Of a DNA stretch of 41,616 nucleotides, positions 10,366 through 20,295 are shown piece by piece (position 1 is the first letter of the stretch; each line of letters starts with the position of its first letter). The position numbers were made by a program, and so were the translations under genes. The stretch is from Nephromyces sp. MM_2019 (taxonomy: Eukaryota; Apicomplexa; Aconoidasida; Nephromycida), in assembly GCA_015657535.1 (NCBI GenBank), contig JADHZB010000966.1, positions 2,651-44,266 on the forward strand, written 5' to 3'. A model generated the notes under the pieces. It saw only the letters and a list, made by a program, of their open reading frames with translations. It had not been told where the DNA came from and ran no database searches.

Positions 10366-11608
10366 TAATGTATATAGTGTGTATATGTATATGGTAATTA
10401 TGTACACAAATATATGTAATCCAATATAAATATCATTTACTTTATTATTGAGGGGGTTCAAGGGTATACAGTGTGTGTGTGTATGTGTGTGTGTATGTGT
10501 GTGTGTATGTGTGTGGTGTGTTTATGTGTGTGTATGTGTGTGTGTATGCGTGTGTGTATGTGTGTGGTGTTCATGGGAGTTGTGTGTATGAGTTGTGTGT
10601 GGTGGGGGGGGGTGTTGAGTGTGTATGGGTTGTGAGTGTGTGTGTATACATGTTTTGGGTGCGTGATATGTATATTAATGTATGTATGTGTGTGTATATG
10701 TATATGAGTATATGTGCATTAAGTCGTGTGTGTGTGTGTGTGTGTGTGTGTTGATTGTTTAGAAATTGGCTAACCTGTTTGGTGTTCATCAGAGCAAATC
10801 TGTGGACACACATCAGAGCTGTAAAGTGTGTTGTGTGTGTGGGCTATATACTGTCCACCTGCACTCCCTTCAACTATTTTAGCTAAATATATAATTGGAG
10901 TGTGTGCATGTGTGTGTGTGCATGTGTGTGTGTGCATGTGTGTGTGTGCATGTGTGTGTGTGCATGTGTGTGTGTGCATGTGTGTGTGTGCATGTGTGTG
11001 TGTGTATATGTGAGTGTATGTATGTGTGTGTATTTTGTGTTTGTATTTTGTGTGTGTATTTTGTGTGTGTATTTTGTGTGTGTATTTTGTGTGTGTGTAT
11101 TTTGTGTGTGTGAAATGTGTATCTGATTTACCATAGTATTGTTTCCGCATAGTATCTACTAAAGAGTGAAATGTGTGTGTATCCATTCGATCAAGTAAGG
11201 CTAAAATTGAAGGGACCAAGTGAGGGTTGTGTGTGTGGCAATAATTGGTAAAGGATTCACTCAGATTGTTGTTATCAATACTCACACACACACATAGCCA
11301 ATCCCAAATATTACACACAAATTCTTCAAAAAGTAATTCATCATCGTTTTCTATGTTTAATAAATAAATAAATATAAGTCATTACACATTTTTTTACACA
11401 CATCTCTCTATACACATATTTACACACATATTTATATATGAAATATATATTTAAACTCAATAATTTTTACACACATAGGCAAAAAAATAACCAACATAAA
11501 GGCATATACTGCACACACACACTTTACACACATACACACACACGTACACACACACACACACACACGTACACACACATACACACACACGTACACACACACA
11601 CACACACA

Positions 11609-11643
<35 letters not shown>

Positions 11644-12174
11644 ACACACACGTACACACACACACACACACACGTACACACACGTACACACACACACACA
11701 CACATACACTTAAAAAGGTCTAGTTATATAAAACTACACACACACACCTTTAGGAGTAGGATCAGTTATAACAGGGTCATTAAGGACCATCATTTCATAC
11801 CAAGAGTATGTCTGTGTGTGTGTGTTGTGTGTGTGTGTGTGTGTAATTGGTAAATTGGAGTTATGTGTATTGTTGGGTAAAAGTTGATGTGTGTGTGATT
11901 GATTATTTAACAGTTCGTCAGCCGTTTGAGATGTGTGTGGATCTTCAGTTTTGTGTGAAGATAAAGGTGTGTGTGTATTATACTCGAGAGACGGATGTGT
12001 GTGTGTGTGTGTGTTTGTGTGTGTGTTTGTGTGTGTGTTTGTCCTTGTAGGATATATCATACCACTGCTCTCCAAACATTTATTTAAGAGTGTGTGTGTA
12101 AACTCAAGACGAAGCTTACAAAACAAAGGGTTATCAAATAACACATCTTTTTCTTCATTTATTGGCCTAGGCAT
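6420..12174 (-). CDS. SET-domain protein lysine methyltransferase with post-SET, 12 exons
   Basis: Predicted exons (coding order): 12174-11748, 11350-10852, 10818-10775, 10294-10193, 9932-9910, 9779-9695, 9288-9177, 8698-8606, 7847-7749, 7424-7376, 6914-6826, 6489-6420. All phases join, giving 563 residues. The C-terminal part is a complete SET domain: GFGVFAAEDIPCG, IAEYTG, a YLFRLGNSDIIDAT strand, the AdoMet/substrate signature RFINHSCEPNC, and VSTRDIHCGEELFYNY with the usual catalytic Tyr. A post-SET zinc motif KCNCKTNSCTGFM ends the protein. Such enzymes transfer methyl groups from AdoMet to histone lysines in the nucleus; H3K4- versus H3K36-type is undecided. A Cys-rich AWS/pre-SET is not evident. 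The N-terminal 300 residues carry His-Thr and His-Ala runs and are unrecognised. If the donor at 9694 were not used, a TAG at 9692-9690 would end a shorter protein; phase continuity favours one gene. Confidence 0.88.
7101..7345. repeat. 20-bp tandem array in SET intron
   Basis: About 12 copies of a 20-bp unit, CACACACATACACATCATTA, some with ATATA in place of TCATTA. The array lies wholly inside the intron between the exon ending 7376 and the exon starting 6914. Confidence 0.95.
8036..8600. repeat. 17-bp CA-rich tandem array in SET intron
   Basis: Roughly twenty copies of a 17-bp unit AGTACATACACACACAC, with AATATAT variants, most regular from 8146 to 8465, then pure CA and CA/TA tracts to 8600. 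It fills the intron between the exons 8698-8606 and 7847-7749. Three opposite-strand frames stay open through it only because the unit lacks stops. Confidence 0.95.
8701..9020. repeat. 24-bp TG/TA tandem array in SET intron
   Basis: About a dozen copies of TGTGTGTGTGTATATATATAAATA, shortening to 18 bp units towards 9000. They lie in the intron between exons 9288-9177 and 8698-8606 and start immediately 5' (on the coding strand) of that exon's acceptor. Confidence 0.94.
9425..9600. repeat. About 37-bp tandem repeat in SET intron
   Basis: Four to five copies of a 35-39 bp unit with the core ACTGTACACA, an A-run, CTCCCAAAATTTATACACAC. It sits in the intron between the exon ending 9695 and the exon starting 9288. 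Confidence 0.92.
10021..10195. repeat. About 33-bp and CA-array repeats in SET intron
   Basis: Three copies of an ACACACACATATATATATATAACAGATTCT unit are followed by four CACACACACACACTA units that run up to the donor of the exon ending at 10193. Confidence 0.9.
10903..11110. repeat. CA-rich array inside a SET gene exon
   Basis: On the coding (minus) strand this reads first as repeats of ACAC AAAATACAC (giving NTHTKYTHK-like runs) and then as ten-base CACACATGCA repeats (giving HTHAHTHMHTHTC-like runs). It lies inside the second coding exon (11350-10852) and keeps the reading frame open into the conserved-looking IIYLAKIVEGSAGG at the exon end. Confidence 0.85.
11515..11706. repeat. CA array with regularly spaced CGTACA variants
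   Basis: A 190-bp CA tract carries CGTACA interruptions at quasi-regular intervals (near 11543, 11565, 11587, 11609, 11641, 11651, 11673, 11683). It lies in the first intron of the SET gene (11747-11351). It may form left-handed or slipped DNA (inference from sequence class). Confidence 0.92.
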
Positions 12175-12880
12175 TTGTGTGTGTGTGTGTGACCTGTGTG
12201 TGTGTGATCTGTTATGTATATATATGTGTGTATTGTATTGTGTGTGTAATCTTTTATATGTATATATATATATATATGTGTGTGTAATCTGTTATGTATA
12301 TATATGTGTGTATTGTGTTGTGTGTGTAATTTTTTATATGTATATATATATATATGTGTGTGTAATCTGTTATGTATATATATGTCTGTATTGTGTTGTG
12401 TGTGTAATCTTTTATATGTATATATATATATGTATGTGTGTGTAATCTGTTATGTATATATATGTGTGTATTGTGTTGTGTGTGTAATTTTTTATATGTA
12501 TATATATATATATATATGTGTGTGTGTATATTGAAAGTATGTGGATGTGAATGATATGTGTTTGTGGTCGTATGTGTGTATATATATGTGTGTGTATGTG
12601 CTGAATAAATAGTATACGTGTAATTGTGTGTGTTTTTATGGTTGTATGTGCGATTATATGTGAGTGAATATGTTTGTCTGTAGTTATGTTATGTGTGTGT
12701 TAGAAGCTATATACATTATGATAATTTGGAGGATTATGTGTGTATATATATGTGTGTGTGGGTGTAAATGTGAGGTTAAATAAACATAGTATGTAAACTT
12801 AGATTATTCGGATGTGTGAATTTTATACACAAACATAATTTATTTATATATCAATAGTAAATATCCACACACATACACAT

Positions 12881-12923
<43 letters not shown>

Positions 12924-13644
12924 CACTATAATCAAAATATATCTAATAAAGTCTAAATATTTATTTAGCCCATATTTTACACACACATACATTATTTACA
13001 ATTCATAAGGTATTGCACACACATTATAAATCTAAATCTAAAGGCTCATATATATATACACACACATTTATTATCTCATACTTAATACACACATATATAT
13101 TCTCAATCTATTTAAATTTTAGAAAAATCATTACACATAGGCCATTACAAACAAAGGCCAGGCTGGCCAATACACAAACATACACACACACACGGCTACA
13201 CACACACACGACTACACACACACACGACTACACACACACACAACTACACACACACAACTACACACACACAGCTACACACACACGGCGACATACACAGGGC
13301 TATTATATACACATCTCAACACAACACATCTCAAAACAACACACCCCAATATACATAACCTAACATATACTCATAGCAATGTACACACACCCTCAACACA
13401 CACACATATACATCAATAGACATAATCTAATACCCTTACACACTTCCAAGATGTGTGCTTGAGATTACTACAAAAACACAAACTAATTAACACACTCTGC
13501 CAATTATATAAAACGATCTTTAAACGAAATTCACATCACTCCTACACACACACCCAACATACCCTTTACACACAAACACAACACAACCCTTCCACACACA
13601 CACACACACACACAACACACACACACACACAACACACACACACA
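12175..13644. promoter_or_regulatory. Shared intergenic region between divergent SET and SIR2 genes
   Basis: About 1.47 kb separates the two start codons, which face away from each other, so promoters for both must lie here or within it (inference). The SET-proximal part (12180-12535) is an array of about 80-bp repeats. The centre (12540-12890) is TG/TA-rich with a (TA)18-like tract near 12890. The SIR2-proximal part (13010-13640) is CA-rich with ACACACACGACT-type repeats at 13190-13290. No canonical promoter element can be named. Confidence 0.5.
12195..12535. repeat. About 80-bp tandem repeat, four to five copies
   Basis: The core CTGTTATGTATATATATG recurs at 12209, 12289, 12367 and 12447, so the period is 78-80 bp. 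Each unit ends with TGTGTGTAATYTTTTATATG and a TA run. It begins about 20 bp upstream of the SET start codon. Confidence 0.93.
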
Positions 13645-16600
13645 ATGAATACAAATGCATTAAGTTATGCTGCGCGTTTATCGGCCAATCCAAATAAGGG
13701 GCCCGTGGGCCGTGTTGAGTTTATCGATGAATTACACACACTTACACCCAAATTGGACGAATTTTATAAATTTTTAACAAATTCTACACACACGGTTGTA
13801 CACACAGGAGCGGGTGTATCTACAAGCTGTGGTATACCTGATTTTCGGGGCCCCACAGGTGTGTGGACACTAGAGGCTCAAACTCAATCTTTACACACAT
13901 CTACAAATTCACTTCATAATAATACACACACAAACCAAACCATAGATACACCACCATCTACTTCAATCCACACACACACACCCCAAAATCAAACTATACC
14001 CCCCACACTCCCCCCCTCTACACCCTCCGATACACACACACACACTCCACTCCCCCCCTCTACACCCTCCGATACACACACACACACTCCACTCCCCCCC
14101 TCTACACCCTCCGATACACACACACACACTCCAATCCCCCCCTCTACACCCTCCGATACACACACACACCCCCCTACACACAAAGTAAGGTATGGAAATA
14201 ACGAGAGAGAAATGGTGGGATTTGAGTTAGCAACACCTTCTCGTACACATTTGATATTGAAAGAATTATTAGATAAGCAGTATATACACTTTATAATTAC
14301 ACAAAATATAGATAGTTTACATGCACGGTGTTACACACCAGTTACACATTTAACAGAAGTACATGGTAATATGTTTGTAGAGAAATGTGAGGGGTGTGCA
14401 CGCCGTTATTTACGTGATTTCCCTATACCTACAATCAGTTTTCAACCTACAGGCCATGTGTGTAGTGTGTGTGCATTTCCACCTATTTGGTGTTGTACAG
14501 ACACACTCTTGGATTGGTTTGATCAATATGAACGTTTTCAAAACAAACAATCTATTACACACTCACAACAGGCTACCTTACACATTGGTTTAGGTAGTAG
14601 TTTCCAAATACAACCTGCTGGTTTCTTCCCTACACTCTCTAAACACCCCTCTAAAATTGTGTGTGTAAATTATCAAAAAACAGCCCTAAATGATCAATCA
14701 GATATCAATCTACACACAAATGTTGATGCTGTACTTGTTGATATAGCCAAACGTATTGGTGTGTATCATTGTTATTTTGTACGGTCTACTTTCTTAATTT
14801 GCTTAAAATGGCCTATTCACGCTGTACCTACACTCTATCCTATTTCTGTGGTGTGTGTCGGTTGGGGGGGGNTGTTAAGGGTGTGTATAGGGTTTGTGTA
14901 GGGTGTGTGTAGGGTGTGTGTAGGGTGTGTGTAGAGTGTGTGTGTAGGGTGTGTGTAGGGTGTGTGTAGAGTGTGTGTAGGGTGTGTGTAGAGGGTGTGT
15001 AGAGTGTGTGTAGAGTGTGTGTAGAGTGTGTGTAGAGCGTGTGTGTAGGGTGTGTTTAGAGTGTGTTTAGAGTGTGTGTGTAGGGTGTGTGTAGGGTGTG
15101 TGCAGGGTGTGTTTAGAGTGTGTTTAGAGTGTGTGTAGAGTGTGTGCAGGGTGTGTGTAGGGTGTGTTTAGAGTGTGTGTAGAGTGTGTGCAGGGTGTGT
15201 GTATGTATGTGTGCTTCTGTGTTTCTGTCTAGGTAGATGCACATGTGTGTAAGCCTGTGTATATGTACATGTGTATATACACGTGTGTATATAGATACAT
15301 ATATATATATAGGTGTATGTAATACTATCCAAAAAGTGTGTGTAATTATCGATTATCTTTAATTGTACGTTATTTTTGCATAATTATCTATTTGAGGCTT
15401 ATACAATTTTGATGTGTGTGTGTACAGAAAATAGAGGATGATTTAACAGGTGTGTGTGAGTATACACCCAACTTGCAAACATTTATATTAAGGTGCCCTT
15501 GCATACACACAATCAAAGTGTGTAAGGATTATACTTCATCTAATATAACCTATTTTACTGAGGATCAATTACACACACATTTATATATCAAACAAATCGA
15601 CCCATTGAGAGGTGTATGGATGATTCAACTAAGGGAAGGTATATATATATGTGTGTGTGTGTGTGAATTTGTGAATATACATGTACACACAATGTGCACT
15701 ATTTAAACTGTATTGTGTGTATATATATATTGATTATATATATATATATATATAATCAATTAATTTAACATCTACTCAAATTGTTCAGATCAAAGGTACA
15801 CACTCGAATTGAATATGTGGTTCAACACGTTGTTTTATTTAACTTTATTTTCACCCTCTGAAATGGGTAGGTGTGTGTGTGTATATGATTTGTGTGTGTA
15901 TATGATGTGTGTGTGTATTATTTGTGTGTGTGTATTATTTATGTGTGTATTATTTGTGTGTATATGATTTGTGTGTGTATTATTTGTGTGTGTGTATTAT
16001 TTATGTGTGTATTATTTGTGTATATGATTTGTGTGTGTATTATTTGTGTATATGATGTGTGTGTGTATTATTTGTGTATATGATTTATGAGTGTATTGTT
16101 TGTGTGTGTGTATATGATTTGTGTGTGTATATGATGTGTGTGTGTATTATTTGTGTGTGTGTATTATTTATGTGTGTATTATTTGTGTATATGATTTATG
16201 AGTGTATTATTTGTGTATATGATTTATGAGTGTATTGTTTGTGTGTGTATATGATTTATGAGTGTATTATTTGTGTGTGTGTATTATTTATGTGTGTATT
16301 ATTTGTGTATATGATTTATGAGTGTATTGTTTGTGTGTGTGTATATGATTTATGAGTGTATTATTTGTGTGTGTGTATATTATTTGTGTGTGTATATGAT
16401 TTGTGTGTGTATTATCTGTGTGTGTATTATTTGTATGTTTGTGTGCTTGTATAATTTGTATGTTGTGTGTGTGAAAGAACATATAAAGTATATATTTTTT
16501 ATTTCCCTTAAATCTTTGTGTAAACTCAGAAAATAAACAAACACCTCAATTAGTAGTTGATATATGGCAATGCCATCTCAAACACACACACTATTCTTTT

Positions 16601-18310
16601 GATGATGAATTTGATAAACCACATAATACACACACACATTTGGTGAAAGACCCCCCAATTAACTCCAACAGCAAATCCTCCACCAACACTTCCTCTACAG
16701 ACACACACTTGGCCTATAACAACAACACATTGGAGCCCTTCAATACCCATTTACACACTCACAAATCCAACTTTAACGGGCCTATACAAATTGAAAATGG
16801 TTTAGATACACACACACACACACTACAGCCTTCAACAGAGTCACACATAAATCCATTGAAAACAGACACTCACACATCAACACTTGACACACACACACCC
16901 TCAATGGATACACACACATTAACAACACATTCAGATACACCAACAATTACCAATTCATCCACAAATAACACACACACAAATAACACGCACACAAATAACA
17001 CACACACAAATAACACACCCACAAACACCACACACACACACACAAACACCACACACACACCCACAAACAACACACACACACCCACAAACAACACACACAC
17101 ACCCACAAACAACACACCCACAAACAACACACACACACCCACAACCAATACACACACACCCACAAACATCACACATACACCCACAAACATCACACATACA
17201 CCCACAACTAATACACCCACACCCACAACTAATATACACACAACACAAAATAATCAGATAATTCACACACACACAAATCAACCTTTTGATACACACAGTA
17301 AGTCCCTGGGATATGCTACACATTTAGAAGGTGATGTGACCTATGTAGGTTATTTAGGGCCACAAGATACACACAATATAATTCCCCCCAATTTCAACAC
17401 ACACACACTACCTGAAGGCTTGTTATTGTTATACCAATTAGTTTGCCAATTTAATCAAAATCTTACACACACTCAGACAATTGATTTGATGGAAGATACA
17501 CTCACTGTAAAGGATGAAAATTGCAAACATTTTACAGAGGATAAGATCGATCAAATTACACACAATATGCTTACACACACATCTTCAAATTCGACTTTTG
17601 ATTATATTGATTCAACTTCTACTCAGAGTGATCTTGATATGGGCCAATACACACACAACCCAAATACATCTACACACTATACACAGCAGGATCATCCCAA
17701 TACACACACACACACACATTCTCAGCAACCCAAGTATAACATTAAGGAGGAAATGAGTGATTTACACACACATCCAAATACAACACACACACACACATTA
17801 AAAACTCAAGACACAAAATCTACACACTCAGAACATAAATTTACACCTAATACACACACACACAGGAGAGCGTCTGCACGCCTTAAAAATAAACACCCAA
17901 TATCTTACACACCTCAACCACCTCGTACACGTATAAAACGAGAAACACACACACACACATTTACACACTACTTCTATTATAACACACCAAAGGAGGCTAT
18001 ATATCTAGGTGTAAACCCTATCAAACAATCACCCCCACAACTTGTTTTGTTACACACATTTCCAAAGGGTAATATTGTAAAATGTGTACCCAAATATATT
18101 AAACCAGAAAAACGTTGGATGTGTGAAAATGTACTAGAAAAGTACACACATCGACCAATCGATTATCGTGATATACTCAATAAATTACACACACACACAC
18201 ACAATGATACACATTATGATGTGTGTATAGATAGCCATCTACATAAAGATATGTGTAGATTTGGATTATGGTGTGTAAACTACTTATCTGATTTATTGGA
18301 ATGTCGATAA
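13645..18310 (+). CDS. SIRT6-like NAD-dependent sirtuin with long C-terminal extension, 3 exons
   Basis: Predicted exons 13645-14850, 15428-15638 and 16530-18310, phase-consistent, about 1065 residues. The first donor is uncertain because GT repeats offer several choices. Start at ATG 13645: MNTNALSYAARLSANPNKG matches the N-terminus of SIRT6-type enzymes. Motifs in order: TGAGVSTSCGIPDFRG (NAD binding, residues 54-69) and GVWTLE, then a repeat insertion (about 78-179), TQNIDSLH, the catalytic His in EVHGN, two zinc-binding pairs KCEGC and HVCSVC, and LGSSFQIQPAG with IVCVNYQKT. This is a class IV nuclear deacylase fold. The usual NVDGLH is NIDSLH here. After the catalytic domain come an unrecognised region starting YHCYFVRSTFLICLKWPIH, exon 2 with ILRCPCIHTIKV, a Thr/His/Asn/Pro-rich low-complexity tract (about 500-900) and a last 120 residues of ordinary composition. 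Large Sir2B-type proteins with extensions are known in Apicomplexa. Confidence 0.92.
14010..14178 (+). repeat. 42-bp coding minisatellite in SIR2 exon 1
   Basis: Four near-identical 42-bp copies (TCTACACCC at 14017, 14059, 14101, 14143). Each encodes a 14-residue PSTPSDTHTHTPLP-type unit. Because 42 is a multiple of three the frame is kept. The array sits between the NAD-binding loop and the rest of the catalytic domain. Confidence 0.96.
14851..15427 (+). repeat. SIR2 intron 1: 11-bp GTGTGTAGGGT array
   Basis: From about 14880 to 15200 the intron is a run of TGTGTGTAGGG / TGTGTGTAGAG units of 11-12 bp, about 28 copies. It is followed by TG/TA filler and the acceptor TGTACAG at 15421-15427. 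One ambiguous base (N) is at 14872 beside a G run. Confidence 0.85.
15639..16529 (+). repeat. SIR2 intron 2: TG-rich array with TATTATTTG/TATATGATTT units
   Basis: The intron opens with GTATATATAT. From about 15880 to 16440 it consists of alternating TGTGTGTGTATTATT and TGTGTATATGATTT units arranged in higher-order blocks, and it ends at the acceptor AACTCAG. A perfect TA-rich palindrome-like segment lies at 15730-15765 (TTGATTATATA...TATAATCAA). Confidence 0.85.
16960..17250 (+). repeat. Coding CA-rich repeat in SIR2 exon 3
   Basis: Irregular 12-24 bp units (ACACCCACAAACAAC, ACACACAAATAAC) encode NTHTNNTHTPTNN-type repeats. All units keep the frame. The opposite strand is also open across the region but gives only VCVVFVGVC-type translation. 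Confidence 0.93.
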
Positions 18311-19675
18311 TAAGGATATGGGTATAATGTGTGTGTGTATGTACAGTATGATTAAATATTTGGGCTATCTTACACACATATATATAAGGAGTATCAGCTA
18401 TTTGATTTTAAGTATAGCTTACCATTCTTAACTATACTTAATCTTATTCATGTTACTATATGAATAATTCATTTTTTTTTCTACAAACACACACACATTT
18501 TTTTCTACACACACACACATTAATTTTTGTCCTACATACGCACGTTATTTTTGTTCTACACACACATTACTTCTTATTCTACACACACACACACATTACT
18601 TCTTATTCTACACACACACAAATGATATCTTATAGACACAACATTTGTAAATTTTACTCTTTTTTTTTTTTTACACATTTTTGAAACATTCTAGATTATC
18701 AATAAATATTTGAAATACATTTTATACTATAATGTGTGTATATATATAGTATAAATTATATATAAATAATGTGTAAATTAATATAATGTATAAATATATC
18801 AAATTTAAATATATAAATATTATGTTAATAACATAAAGTTGTGTTATATTTTGTAGAGAAAAGTTAAGGTGTGTAACCCAAAATAATTTAAATCTGAGGT
18901 TGTGTTTGTGTGTATGAATTATGATAAGTTAATAGTGAATATGTGTGTGTGTGTAAAGTTATTTAAATTCAAGGTAGGAAAATATGTGTGTGTATGTTTA
19001 TCTGGCTAAGTTAAATTAAGTTAATGTGTATGTAATAATCAAAAGTCAATTAAAATTAGTTTTCTTGAGCTTTTCAAAAATGTTCATATTACACACAAGA
19101 TAGGTAAAACACACACAAAATCATCATCAATCTCTTGTTGTGTATAATTTGATGTGTATAATTAGGTATGTGTATAATTAGGTATGGGTATAGATTAAAG
19201 GTATATAATTGGGTATATGTATAAAATAAAGGTGTATAAGGTATGGTTGTGTGTAATAAAGTATAGGTAAAATAGAGTTCAAAAGTGGTGATAATTTGAA
19301 ATATAATATACATCTCAAGATATATAGTTTATATGTTATGAGTATATAATAAAGATCTCATAACTTATAGAGTATTTATCAAACAATATTTCAACCTCTA
19401 CAGTCCCTAACCCCTTCTACACACAACAAACAACCTTTACACCCCCTACTCCTTTCCACACACCCACCAAACAACATTCTACACACACCAACCCAACAAC
19501 CCTCCTTACACACACACCAACCCAACAACCCCCCTTACACACACACCAACCCAACAACCCTCCTTACACACACACCAACCCAACAACCCTCCTCACACAC
19601 ACACCAACCCAACAACCCTCCTCACACACACACCAACCCAACAACCCTCCTCACACACACACACACACACACAGT
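18311..19675. other. Intergenic between convergent SIR2 and Sm-D1 genes
   Basis: SIR2 (+) and Sm-D1 (-) converge here, so both 3' ends lie in this stretch. It holds CA units with TTCTACACACACACACATTACTTCTTA repeats at 18480-18620, a T12 run near 18660, and AT-rich DNA up to about 19380. No exon with convincing borders was found. Confidence 0.65.
19465..19672. repeat. 30-bp minisatellite abutting the Sm-D1 stop codon
   Basis: About six copies of a 30-bp unit ACACACACACCAACCCAACAACCCTCCT, ending in a (CA)11 tract three bases from the Sm-D1 stop codon. On the Sm-D1 strand this would be the GT/GGGTTGTTGG-rich start of the 3' UTR. Confidence 0.94.
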
Positions 19676-20035
19676 TTACCGACCTCTCCCTCTACCCCGT
19701 ATACCACCACCACGGCCTCCTCTCATACCTCTACCCCTTCCTCTACCCAACATTAATTTTTCTTTGGGTGGTTTGTTTTTGGGTGTGTCATCGATGAGTA
19801 ATTGATCGATGGGTAACGAGTCTGGTAGTATATAATATCGAATATTATTACCACGAATAGTGAGGTGATCTAATGAAATTGGGTTACGTTTTTTAACAGT
19901 TAATTTAACGTTTTTTAGGTGTGTATTCATCGCTATATCAACACCTGTAACTGTACCCTGTACTAATGTTCCATTCCGTAATTCAATAATCACACTCTCA
20001 TTTGCTAATTTCATCAAAAATCTCACTAACTTCAT
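19676..20035 (-). CDS. SNRPD1: Small nuclear ribonucleoprotein Sm D1
   Basis: A single-exon frame of 119 residues, the same length as the usual eukaryotic Sm D1. It begins [20 protein letters not shown] (Sm1 motif with the conserved NG in ELRNGT), continues with [16 protein letters not shown], and contains the Sm2 motif [20 protein letters not shown]. It ends in a Gly-Arg-rich tail ([15 protein letters not shown]), the segment that is symmetrically dimethylated and bound by SMN/Gemin-type assembly factors in other eukaryotes. The protein is part of the heptameric Sm ring on U1, U2, U4 and U5 snRNAs and works in the nucleus in pre-mRNA splicing. No frameshift and no CA-run insertion is present, in contrast to its neighbours. 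The ATG is fixed by family length. A 37-bp minisatellite starts directly upstream. Confidence 0.97.
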   Translation of the reverse strand: MKLVRFLMKLANESVIIELRNGTLVQGTVTGVDIAMNTHLKNVKLTVKKRNPISLDHLTIRGNNIRYYILPDSLPIDQLLIDDTPKNKPPKEKLMLGRGRGRGMRGGRGGGIRGRGRGR

Positions 20036-20040
20036 TTCTG

Positions 20041-20295
20041 TGTGTGTAAGGGGGAGAGAGGGAGGTGAGTGTGTGTGTGTGTGTAAGGGGGAGAGAGGGA
20101 GGTGAGTGTGTGTGTGTGTGTAAGGGGGAGAGAGGGAGGTGAGTGTGTGTGTGTGTGTAAGGGGGAGAGAGGGAGGTGAGTGTGTGTGTGTGTGTAAGGG
20201 GGAGAGAGGGAGGTGAGTGTGTGTGTGTGTGTAAGGGGGAGAGAGGGAGGTGAGTGTGTGTGTGTGTGTAAGGGGGAGAGAAGGGGGTGGAGGGG
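20041..20295. repeat. 37-bp purine-rich minisatellite at the 5' end of Sm-D1
   Basis: Seven copies with a constant 37-bp period (TAAGGGGGAG at 20047, 20084, 20121, 20158, 20195, 20232, 20269), almost identical: (TG)n then TAAGGGGGAGAGAGGGAGGTGAG. The final copy runs into GGGGTGGAGGGGGGGGCG. On the Sm-D1 coding strand it is pyrimidine-rich and lies within 6 bases of the start codon, so it falls in the 5' UTR or core promoter. Confidence 0.96.

Noticed and set aside
10473..10813. Plus- and minus-strand frames over a TG array
   Set aside because: Intron repeat of the SET gene; only the 44-base exon at 10,818-10,775 is supported there.
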